From assembly GCA_020628165.1 (NCBI GenBank), contig JAHDFM010000009.1, forward strand, positions 35,623 to 96,589: a DNA stretch of 60,967 nt. Direction: 5' to 3'. Source of the DNA: Bdellovibrionales bacterium. GTDB lineage: Bacteria; Bdellovibrionota; Bdellovibrionia; Bdellovibrionales; UBA1609. The position numbers and the translations under genes were made by a program. This document shows positions 26,417 through 32,863 of this stretch, one piece after another (the first letter of the stretch is position 1; the number at the start of each line of letters is the position of its first letter). The notes beneath the pieces are model-generated. The model did not search any database and was not told where the DNA came from. It was given only the letters and a program-made list of their open reading frames with translations.

Positions 26417-26457
26417 AAAGGTGGTCCGCACTTTTTTGCGAAACGATGTGTTATTTT
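26417..26457 (+). repeat. REP element, close copy of the RAYT left end
   Basis: AAAGGTGGTCCGCAC plus TTTTTTGCGAAACG is identical to 13821-13849 over the first 29 bases. It is about 12 kb from the RAYT gene, consistent with dispersal of the element. Confidence 0.85.
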
Positions 26458-26521
26458 GTGTGTCTTGATGTGAGACTTCCTAAAGTATTTTAATGGAATC
26501 TACGATATGATTTTTAACACT

Positions 26522-26674
26522 ATGTTAAAGGTTTTAGGTAAAATTTATTTGCGCTTGCTTTGTCTTTTGTTTGTGCTCATGCTTTATAATAATTGCAGTA
26601 TATTTAGCACAGACATAGAAGACGCCCGCAATGATTTCATCCATTCCACAAATATTTCAACAAGCCATTCCTAA
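26522..26674 (+). CDS. Possible 50-residue lipoprotein overlapping the next gene
   Basis: ATG 26522 opens a 50-codon frame encoding a hydrophobic signal segment (RLLCLLFVLMLYNNC) with the same x-N-C lipobox seen in the lipoproteins at 34446-41331, then a short polar tail. It ends at 26674, 44 bases inside the following gene in another frame. No strong Shine-Dalgarno is seen. It may be a genuine small lipoprotein, a remnant of one, or chance. Confidence 0.35.
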   Translation: MLKVLGKIYLRLLCLLFVLMLYNNCSIFSTDIEDARNDFIHSTNISTSHS

Positions 26675-27371
26675 AGAGCTTTTAAATCAGTGCACCAATG
26701 AGTTTGATAAATGCAGCCAGTGTCTGATGGTGAGTAACGGTTTTGATACCAAATCTAAATGTTGCACCTACTTTCCCTTTCTACCAAATTTTAGCATGGG
26801 GCACTTAATTAAATCGGGCAACACAGACTACATATCAAAAGCATTAGCTGCTGGAGGCTTGTTGTTGCCAATAGGCATTTGCCCTCCTCTTGGCTACAAA
26901 GAAAAATACCAAGAGACTCGTTTTGGTGGTGACGCTAGCCTCAGTTGCCCTTATTTGAGTGATGGCAAATGCTCCATTTGGTCGGCGCGCAGTGGAGTTT
27001 GCACAGGTTTTCAGTGTTACAGCAGTTATGGTGACTTTGGGCGCATGTTTTGGGGAAGACTTGGGCAAGTTTTATTTGAGATGGAAACTGAGCTGTCTCT
27101 TAAGCTCACCGATGAGTTAGGGCTGCCGCTCAAAGCCCATAGGGATTACTATTTAGAAATGCTCAGCACAGATCCCGTTAATCAAAGGCAATACCACCTT
27201 GAAATTGACCCAAGAGACTTGTGGGGGCCATATTATAGCAGAGAACATCAATTTTATGAAAAGTCTTACGACTTAGCTCAGGATATGATAACAGTGGACC
27301 TCTTTAAAGAACAAGAAAGTTACAAATGGTTTGAGGTCAATGTCAGCAATTCAAGAGTCTATAACTACTAA
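26631..27371 (+). CDS. Cys-cluster protein (YkgJ-like zinc/iron-chelating)
   Basis: 246 residues with many cysteines: FDKCSQCLMVSN, then SKCCTYFPFLPNF, GICPP, SCPYLSDGKCSIWSARSGVC and TGFQCY. The C-x-x-C and C-C-x(4)-F pattern followed by C-x-Y-L-x-x-G-x-C-x-I-W is the layout of the YkgJ/CxxCxxCC metal-cluster proteins, whose biochemical role is unknown. It overlaps sufE by 32 bases, which suggests a link to iron-sulfur metabolism. The start is the first Met; the ribosome-binding site is weak. Confidence 0.65.
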   Translation: MISSIPQIFQQAIPKELLNQCTNEFDKCSQCLMVSNGFDTKSKCCTYFPFLPNFSMGHLIKSGNTDYISKALAAGGLLLPIGICPPLGYKEKYQETRFGGDASLSCPYLSDGKCSIWSARSGVCTGFQCYSSYGDFGRMFWGRLGQVLFEMETELSLKLTDELGLPLKAHRDYYLEMLSTDPVNQRQYHLEIDPRDLWGPYYSREHQFYEKSYDLAQDMITVDLFKEQESYKWFEVNVSNSRVYNY

Positions 27372-27780
27372 AATTCAAAGCACAATCGATAAGTTTAATT
27401 CCCTGGATCAATGGGAAGATAAGTATAAAAAAATCATTGCTATTGGTAAAGGGCTTGAAGCCATGCCGGAAGAGCTCGTCGTTGATGACAACAAAGTGAA
27501 GGGGTGTCAGTCACAAGTGTGGTTGTTTCCAAAAAGTGAATCAAGCTCTGAAAAAATCACTTTTTATGCCGATAGTGATGCCTTGATTGCCAAGGGATTG
27601 GTGGCGCTCGTGCTAGAGGTTTATAATAACTCTTCCTGCGATGAGGTGCTCGCAACAGAGCCTGAGTTTTTTAATGACATTGGTTTGAAAGAGCACCTGT
27701 CACCAAATAGATCTAACGGTTTGTTTGCTATGGTAAAGCAAATCAAAATGTACGCTTTTGCCATTAAAATGAAAGGCTAA
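27340..27780 (+). CDS. sufE: SufE-family sulfur acceptor protein
   Basis: 146 residues, the usual SufE length. The sulfur-accepting Cys56 lies in the family motif DDNKVKGCQSQVWL. The later K-G-L-V-A-L-V-L-E-V-Y and L-S-P-N-R-S-N-G segments are also SufE signatures. It takes persulfide sulfur from a SufS-type cysteine desulfurase and stimulates iron-sulfur cluster assembly; no SufS/SufBCD genes are in this window. ATG 27340 has GAGG four bases upstream, inside the preceding gene, indicating translational coupling. A TTG nine bases upstream is a less likely start. Confidence 0.9.
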   Translation: MSAIQESITTKIQSTIDKFNSLDQWEDKYKKIIAIGKGLEAMPEELVVDDNKVKGCQSQVWLFPKSESSSEKITFYADSDALIAKGLVALVLEVYNNSSCDEVLATEPEFFNDIGLKEHLSPNRSNGLFAMVKQIKMYAFAIKMKG

Positions 27781-27914
27781 ATTTTTAAAGCACAAATTTT
27801 ATTCATTAAATCTCTAAATCATGAAACATAATATTTTGTAACTTGCTTCACATGCAATTTGACAATAAAAAACAAAATATGATGTCATAGTCTTAAAAAT
27901 TAAGGAGAGTTTCT

Positions 27915-28622
27915 TTGGGTAAACAATGGAAAACTGCCGGTAAGGTGGCAAATGCAGATAAAAAAGGGCGTATATTCACAAAGCTTGCAAAAGAAATTGC
28001 AGTGGCAGCAAAGATGGGAGGTCCTGACCCTGATTCCAATGCTCGCTTGAGCTTAGCCATTGCTGCAGCTAGATCTCAGAGCTGCCCGAAAGACACCATT
28101 GAGCGCGCCATCAAAAGAGGCGCAGGGCTTACTGGTGAAGACATTAACTACGAAGAAACCATGTATGAAGGTTTTGGCCCACACCAAGTTGCCGTCATTG
28201 TTGAGTGCCAAACAGACAACAAGAATAGAACCTTTTCAGATATACGCACCATCTTTGGTAAAAAAGGTGGCAACTTAGGGGCTTCAGGAAGTGTCGCTTG
28301 GATGTTTGAACGAGTGAGTTACATAGAAGCTGAAAAATCAGAAGTTGAAGATCCAGAAGAAGACGCCATTGAGGTGGGCGCCAACGAAGTTGAACATGCT
28401 GATGGCAATATTTACGATTTTTACGGAGAGCCTACCGACTTAGGGCAGCTGCGTGAAGCTCTCATTGGTAGAGGTTGGGACGTTAAAACAGCCGAGCTTA
28501 GCTACAAACCTAAAAACTACACGGAAAACTTAAGTGACGAGCAATTGCAAGAGGTGCATGAGTTTTTGCAAGCTCTAGATGATAATGACGACACCTCACG
28601 TGTGTCTGCGAGCATTCGTTGA
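27915..28622 (+). CDS. YebC/PmpR-family regulator
   Basis: 235 residues, full length for the family. It opens GKQWKTAGKVANADKKGRIF, continues FTKLAKEIAVAAKMGGPDPD with N-A-R-L and D-T-I-E-R-A-I-K-R-G, and has the acidic V-E-C-Q-T-D-N-K-N-R-T segment. YebC-type proteins were described as DNA-binding regulators, and some members help ribosomes through proline stretches. The start is TTG 27915, with AAGGAG at 27902-27907 seven bases upstream. The stop TGA shares bases with the TTG of the next gene. Confidence 0.9.
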   Translation: MGKQWKTAGKVANADKKGRIFTKLAKEIAVAAKMGGPDPDSNARLSLAIAAARSQSCPKDTIERAIKRGAGLTGEDINYEETMYEGFGPHQVAVIVECQTDNKNRTFSDIRTIFGKKGGNLGASGSVAWMFERVSYIEAEKSEVEDPEEDAIEVGANEVEHADGNIYDFYGEPTDLGQLREALIGRGWDVKTAELSYKPKNYTENLSDEQLQEVHEFLQALDDNDDTSRVSASIR

Positions 28623-29776
28623 GTTATTCTTTTTGGCAAACTAAACGAGGGAGCCAAAAAAAATATGACGTCTGTATTGTTGGTGGCGGCATCTCAGGGT
28701 GTTCCACAGCTTACTGGTTGAAGAAAGAAGATCCGAGTTTAAAAATTGCAGTCATTGAAAAGGGAGATTTGGCATCGGGTGCCACTGGCAGAAATGCAGG
28801 TTTTGTGACCAGTGGTTCTGTTGAGCACTTCAATCGCTTAGTGCATTTGCATGGGGCGCAAAAAGCTTATGAGATCTGGAATTATTCAGAAGAAAATTTA
28901 AAGTTAATTAAGAGTGAATTCTCACAAGACCTCAACACCATTGGCTTTCGACAAAATGGAACTTTCTCGCTAGCTTCTGACCAACAAGAGATGGAAGAGC
29001 TGGAAGAGACAGCCAGTCTAATGAGATCTTTTAATATTCCCGTAGAAGAGCTCTATAGTGAACAAATCAAAGCAAGACTTCAGGCCATCAATTTTGTTGG
29101 TGGTATAAAGTATTTAACAGATGCAGAAGTTAATCCTGTTCAGTTAACAGAATTGATACTTACAAAAGCAAATATAGATTTTTATCCATTCTCTGAAGTG
29201 GACTCTTTTGAAGAGTCCTCCAGCGGAGTTCAGATAAAAACGCAAAAGAATATGTTTGAAAGTGAACTGTTGGTTTTAGCTACCAACGCCTACCTTCCAC
29301 TTTTATCAAATTACTTCGACGACAAAGTGTTTGCGACCAAAGGCCAAATACTAGTGACGGAGCCCACAGAGATGTGCATGGAGGCTCCTTGCTATGCTCA
29401 CTTTGTGCTCGATTACTTTAGACAATTGCCAACTGGACATCTTTTAATTGGTGGTTTTAGGCAGTTAGAAAAAGAAACTCAAGTGGGGTATTCAGATCAC
29501 ACTTCTGAAAAAATTCAATTGGCTCTTGCTGACTTCATTCAGAATCACTTACCAAAGTTCAGTCATCTAAGCATCATCAATCGCTGGGCGGGGATTATGG
29601 GGTTTTCAAAAGACGGGCAAATTTTTGTGGGTTCATTGCCAGGGAATTCACGCGTGTTCTTTTTAGGCGGCTTCACGGCGCATGGAATAGGGCTTGCCTT
29701 TCACGCCGGTAAGAGTCTTGTCGACGTAATATATGGTCGTCCAGTCCCTGATTTTATTTCTGCTAAAAGATTTTAA
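28619..29776 (+). CDS. FAD-dependent amine/amino-acid oxidase (DAO family)
   Basis: 385 residues. The FAD-binding motif is VCIVGGGISGCSTAYWL near residue 19, followed by VIEKGDLASGATGRNAGFVT, the hallmark of the DAO/PuuB-type family. Near the C-terminus is NRWAGIMGFSKDGQIFVG and FLGGFTAHGIGLAFHAG, which contacts the flavin. It probably oxidises an amine such as a glutamylated polyamine or an amino acid; substrate is unknown. The start is TTG 28619, overlapping the YebC stop (TTGA). A run of 17 T follows the gene. Confidence 0.85.
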   Translation: MSYSFWQTKRGSQKKYDVCIVGGGISGCSTAYWLKKEDPSLKIAVIEKGDLASGATGRNAGFVTSGSVEHFNRLVHLHGAQKAYEIWNYSEENLKLIKSEFSQDLNTIGFRQNGTFSLASDQQEMEELEETASLMRSFNIPVEELYSEQIKARLQAINFVGGIKYLTDAEVNPVQLTELILTKANIDFYPFSEVDSFEESSSGVQIKTQKNMFESELLVLATNAYLPLLSNYFDDKVFATKGQILVTEPTEMCMEAPCYAHFVLDYFRQLPTGHLLIGGFRQLEKETQVGYSDHTSEKIQLALADFIQNHLPKFSHLSIINRWAGIMGFSKDGQIFVGSLPGNSRVFFLGGFTAHGIGLAFHAGKSLVDVIYGRPVPDFISAKRF

Positions 29777-29780
29777 GTTC

Positions 29781-29797
29781 TTTTTTTTTTTTTTTTT
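29781..29797. repeat. Run of 17 T
   Basis: A homopolymer of 17 T starts four bases after the FAD oxidase stop codon. No hairpin precedes it, so it is not a standard intrinsic terminator. It is a candidate slippage site. Confidence 0.8.
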
Positions 29798-29837
29798 GTC
29801 ACGCCAAGCAAATCTCTGTCAGCCTCAATGCAACGCT

Positions 29838-29863
29838 TTCACTCTGAGCACAGCGAAGGACCT
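29838..29863. repeat. Half-copy of the dispersed palindromic element
   Basis: TTCACTCTGAGCACAGCGAA followed by GGACCT matches the minus-strand reading of the right arm at 4493-4520. CTGAGCxxAGCGAAGGACCT is shared with one difference in 20. Confidence 0.6.
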
Positions 29864-29942
29864 ATTGGAAAGTAATGCCAGCTTGCTTAAACTCTTCAAT
29901 GTGTTCAAGTTAGCAATGATGGTCTTAAAGTGGCAGATTTGT

Positions 29943-30341
29943 TTATAGCTCTTCTAAGTTTGGTTTGCTGGTAGGGTTTCTTTTGCTGTCTTGTTGCGGG
30001 ACCTTAGTCTCCTTGATGTATTCAGCAAGAACGTCTTTTGTTTTTTTCTCGTCAACGTTTGCTTGTGGAGCGATTTTTTTCTTTCTGAGTTCTTCGTACT
30101 TATTGCCCGTAGGGCTAGGTAGTTGAACGTTTTTCTTTTCAAATTTATCAAAATGACCGAAAGTGCTTCGCTCTAAATTGAACTTATCTTGCAGCTGCAC
30201 CTCGCGTTCATGCAGTTGGCTTTCTAGTTCATGAAGTTCGTACATATCGATGAGTACGGTGTCTTTTTTTAATGTCAATGTGTCAGCGCCGGCAGTGCTT
30301 ATAAAACAAATAACTCCCAATACAGTTATAAATTTAAACAT
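29943..30341 (-). CDS. Small secreted coiled-coil protein
   Basis: 132 residues. The signal peptide is about 1-19 (ISTAGAD). Then a helical heptad-like stretch (MYELHELESQLHEREVQLQ) and a Lys/Glu/Pro-rich tail follow. No family is recognised. GGAG six bases upstream selects ATG 30341. It stands alone, convergent with the FAD oxidase. Confidence 0.6.
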   Translation of the reverse strand: MFKFITVLGVICFISTAGADTLTLKKDTVLIDMYELHELESQLHEREVQLQDKFNLERSTFGHFDKFEKKNVQLPSPTGNKYEELRKKKIAPQANVDEKKTKDVLAEYIKETKVPQQDSKRNPTSKPNLEEL

Positions 30342-30518
30342 ATAAAGCTCCAAAGTTGATAAAAGTGTTTAACTATTAATATTGTAATTTAACTCAACAA
30401 AATAATGTTATTTTTTTGAAAAGTTGAATTAATATGAGACATAAATTTTAAATTGATTCAATAGAACTTGAAAAATAGTGTACACGGCCTAAGGTCCCAG
30501 GCCGAAATTAGAGTCTGT

Positions 30519-30556
30519 CAAAAAAAGATCTTTCTATTTATTAAAGAGGTCTTTTT
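30519..30556 (-). terminator. Probable terminator of the pterin/pseudouridine operon
   Basis: An imperfect stem (AAAAGACCTCTTT with AGAAAGATCTTTT, read on the minus strand) includes the pseudouridine synthase stop codon and is followed by seven T. Confidence 0.5.
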
Positions 30557-31304
30557 TAAAAGAGTACTTGATGAGTTTTTGTGTTTCAGAGCGAGTCAAT
30601 ACTCGCCATTGTTCTGGTTTGAGTTCACCAAGCTCAATAGGTCCTATGCGTAGACGTTTTAGCTCTGTAGTTTCAAGGTCTATGAGTTTGAGCATTCTTC
30701 GAATCTGACGTTTCTTGCCTTCTTGTAGAATTAGTTTAATGGTGTTTTTGTCAATAACTTCAACGCAAGCTCTTTTCAAAGGCTTGTCATCAAGCTTCAG
30801 GCCATGACTCAAAAGACTAAGCTTTTCTTGAGTCATCTGACCTTTAAATTTAACTAGATACTCTTTGTCGACCTTTGAGCTTTCACCAATTATTTGTTTA
30901 GCGACCACTCCGTCTTGAGTGTAAATAATGAGGCCTTTTGAATTGATGTCTAAGCGACCAGCAGGTGCTAAGTTCTTTAAGTTGAGTTTTAGGTTCTTAT
31001 CAGAAGCTCCTGCAATGCGGTTATTTTTTGTGATCAGTTTCAAAGCCGTTTCATAACCATCTTCTGGTTGTGAACTGACATAGCCTAAAGGCTTGTTAAG
31101 GATCAAAGTGATTTTTTGTTGCAAAATGTTTTCAGCAGTTTTAGTGAGCACAATCTTATCTGATTCAGAGACCTTAAAGCCAAGTTGAGAGACCGCCTCT
31201 CCGTTGACTAGAACAAGACCTTGCTCGATCAGTTTGTCGGCCTCTCTGCGAGAGCATAGACCAAGCTCTGACATTCTCTTTGACAGGCGAATAAGAGTGC
31301 TCAT
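30534..31304 (-). CDS. 23S rRNA pseudouridine synthase (RluB/RluF/RsuA family)
   Basis: 256 residues. An S4 RNA-binding domain (IRLSKRMSELGLCSRREADK, residues about 5-60) is followed by the catalytic domain with the motif AGRLDINSKGL, where Asp119 is the catalytic aspartate. K-Y-L-V and the final GKKRQIRRMLKLIDLET complete the family signature. Opening and length resemble RluF or RluB, but which uridine is modified cannot be told. It is the last gene of a four-gene operon; its ATG overlaps the stop of the PTPS-like gene (ATGA), an unexpected partner. Confidence 0.85.
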   Translation of the reverse strand: MSTLIRLSKRMSELGLCSRREADKLIEQGLVLVNGEAVSQLGFKVSESDKIVLTKTAENILQQKITLILNKPLGYVSSQPEDGYETALKLITKNNRIAGASDKNLKLNLKNLAPAGRLDINSKGLIIYTQDGVVAKQIIGESSKVDKEYLVKFKGQMTQEKLSLLSHGLKLDDKPLKRACVEVIDKNTIKLILQEGKKRQIRRMLKLIDLETTELKRLRIGPIELGELKPEQWRVLTRSETQKLIKYSFKKDLFNK

Positions 31305-31687
31305 GGCGTTTTGTTGACCTCACTTGAAAATGTATTTTTATTTGTTTCTTTTAATTGGCACTGAAAATAAATTGAATTTAAATCAGTACTTTGCAAGTCA
31401 TTATGAATGCTTTGGATTAAATTTTCACCAGTAGGGATTTCAAGGATATTGTTCAGGTTTCTACGGTCATATTTGCGGATGATTTTATCTTGAATGACTT
31501 TGTCAGCAAAATCTCGATCTAAACTGAGACCACTCTCTACATGAATAGAGTTTTTAAAAGTGACCAGTAGGTCCATGCTGTGGCCATGAAAGCTAGTTTC
31601 TTTTGTTTTCTCGTTCGGATTGTCACAGGCCATGATCAAGTGTGAACAGTAGAGTGAGTATCTTTTGGTAATATAAACATTAGCCAT
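31301..31687 (-). CDS. Divergent PTPS/QueD-fold protein (paralogue B)
   Basis: 128 residues from ATG 31687, which overlaps the previous gene by 8 bases. The T-fold zinc-site residues appear at His16 and H-G-H (34-36). It keeps a C-D-N-P-N sequence (Cys21) like the C-N-N-P-N of animal 6-pyruvoyl-tetrahydropterin synthase, but 12 residues separate the Cys from H-G-H instead of three to five. The catalytic D-H pair reads D-R here (YDRRNLN, Asp74-Arg75). Glu88-Asn89 and Glu114 match the pterin-binding positions. It is therefore a degenerate paralogue of the upstream gene. It could be an inactive subunit, an enzyme with another reaction, or half of a heteromer. Confidence 0.75.
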   Translation of the reverse strand: MANVYITKRYSLYCSHLIMACDNPNEKTKETSFHGHSMDLLVTFKNSIHVESGLSLDRDFADKVIQDKIIRKYDRRNLNNILEIPTGENLIQSIHNDLQSTDLNSIYFQCQLKETNKNTFSSEVNKTP

Positions 31688-32090
31688 AGTAATCGGCCCA
31701 AAGGTCTGTGCTCTCATAAAGGCGAACTTTGTGAAGCTTTAGTTCAGGAGAGTTTTTTAAGTGATTGATAATATGATCATAACAAAACTTAACAATGTTT
31801 TCAGTGGTGGGCATGTTACTTTTGAAGTGCTCGACATCTGTGTTCAAAAACTTGTGGTCAAGTAAATCGGTGACCTCTGTCAGGATGGCGTCAAGATCTG
31901 CAAGGTTCATCACCATGCCGGTTTCAGCATCAATAGGTCCAGTGACTTCGGCCTCTAGAGTGTAGTTGTGGCCATGGCCATGTTCGCTGTAACTGGAGCC
32001 AAAAGTGTCTTTATTTTTTTGATCTGACCAATTAGGGTTGTGATACTTATGGCCAGAGCTAAAATGTATTTTGCGAGATAAAGTGATCAT
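31680..32090 (-). CDS. 6-pyruvoyl-tetrahydropterin synthase-like protein (paralogue A)
   Basis: 136 residues. It closely follows animal PTPS: TGMVMNLADLDAIL, then LLDHKFLN, M-P-T-T-E-N and VRLYES. The zinc ligands would be His14, His39 and His41 (HGHNY). The catalytic Cys of PTPS/QueD is replaced: FGSSYSEHGHGHNY has Ser where F-G-K-C occurs, and it has an E-x-x-H-G-H arrangement (Glu36). That arrangement recalls PTPS-III proteins, where Glu replaces Cys and 6-hydroxymethyl-dihydropterin is made, bypassing FolB. Asp78-His79 are intact. It overlaps both neighbours, forming an operon with the SDR. Confidence 0.85.
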   Translation of the reverse strand: MITLSRKIHFSSGHKYHNPNWSDQKNKDTFGSSYSEHGHGHNYTLEAEVTGPIDAETGMVMNLADLDAILTEVTDLLDHKFLNTDVEHFKSNMPTTENIVKFCYDHIINHLKNSPELKLHKVRLYESTDLWADYYG

Positions 32091-32821
32091 TTCAGTGTAA
32101 TGCCTCCATCGATGACAAAGTCAGAGCCTGTGATCCAGTTATTTGATTCTTCACTTAAAAACTTCACTATAGATGCAATGTCCGTAGGTTTTCCAATCTG
32201 ACCAAGAGGTTGAAGGTTGTTGATGAAGTCCATATTTTCTTTGTCATTTTTGTCAAAAGAGTGAAGTGGAGTGTCTATGATTCCAGGGCTCACAATGTTA
32301 ACCTTAATAGACTCACTGGCTAGTTCTAAGGCCTGTACTTTTGTCATGTAAGTGAATGCCGCTTTTAATGCGCCATAAGCGCCTGAACCTTCGACGGGTC
32401 TGTGGGCCGCAGTTGAAGAAATATTGATGATGAACTTGTGAGGCTGTTGTGATTTTTTTAACAGCGGCAGGCAAGCTTGTGTAAGTTGCGCAGGCCCTAA
32501 AAGATTGAGTTGATACATCATGTTCCACTCATCATCAGTGGTCTCGCTGAGGTTGTTTGCAAGGTATATGCCTGCATTATTCACTAATCCACAAAGAGGT
32601 GTGTCCAAGTCAGAAAGGCGCGAGGCTAGGTCTCTGATGCTAGAAGCGGAGTTTAAGTCACATGGCTCGCATAGGGGGGAGTTATTAAGCGTTTCTGCTG
32701 TCGAATTGAGTTTTTCTAAATTTCTTGCAACCAGCACCACGCGGAATCCTGATTGGTCAAGAGTTTGAGCGATGCTTTTTCCAATGCCACTACTGGCTCC
32801 GGTGACGAGAACAGTTTTCAT
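32087..32821 (-). CDS. Short-chain dehydrogenase/reductase (possible pterin reductase)
   Basis: 244 residues. Classical SDR motifs are TGASSGIG (7-14), NNAG (81-84), Ser135/136 in NISS, and Y-x-x-x-K at Tyr149/Lys153. VSPGIIDTPLHS follows. It reduces a carbonyl with NAD(P)H. Because its stop overlaps the ATG of a PTPS-like gene, a sepiapterin-reductase-like or dihydromonapterin-reductase-like role is plausible. The sequence alone does not prove it, since SDRs are very diverse. It is the first gene of the operon, with GAGG seven bases before the ATG. Confidence 0.85.
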   Translation of the reverse strand: MKTVLVTGASSGIGKSIAQTLDQSGFRVVLVARNLEKLNSTAETLNNSPLCEPCDLNSASSIRDLASRLSDLDTPLCGLVNNAGIYLANNLSETTDDEWNMMYQLNLLGPAQLTQACLPLLKKSQQPHKFIINISSTAAHRPVEGSGAYGALKAAFTYMTKVQALELASESIKVNIVSPGIIDTPLHSFDKNDKENMDFINNLQPLGQIGKPTDIASIVKFLSEESNNWITGSDFVIDGGITLK

Positions 32822-32863
32822 GGTTTTACCTCATTTTATTAAAACTGCCATGCTTTTATCATG

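Larger units (their letters stand above)
26193..26521. other. Divergent intergenic region with two REPs
   Basis: About 330 bases upstream of the motor operon on one side and plus-strand genes on the other. Two REP copies lie in the middle. I cannot point to a convincing promoter for the motor operon. Confidence 0.45.

Noticed and set aside
29781-29797. Intrinsic terminator for the FAD oxidase
   Set aside because: There is a T-run but no preceding GC-rich hairpin.
30485-30504. Hairpin CGGCCT/AGGCCG as a terminator of the small secreted protein region
   Set aside because: No T-run follows in either direction and no gene ends just before it on the plus strand; purpose unknown.
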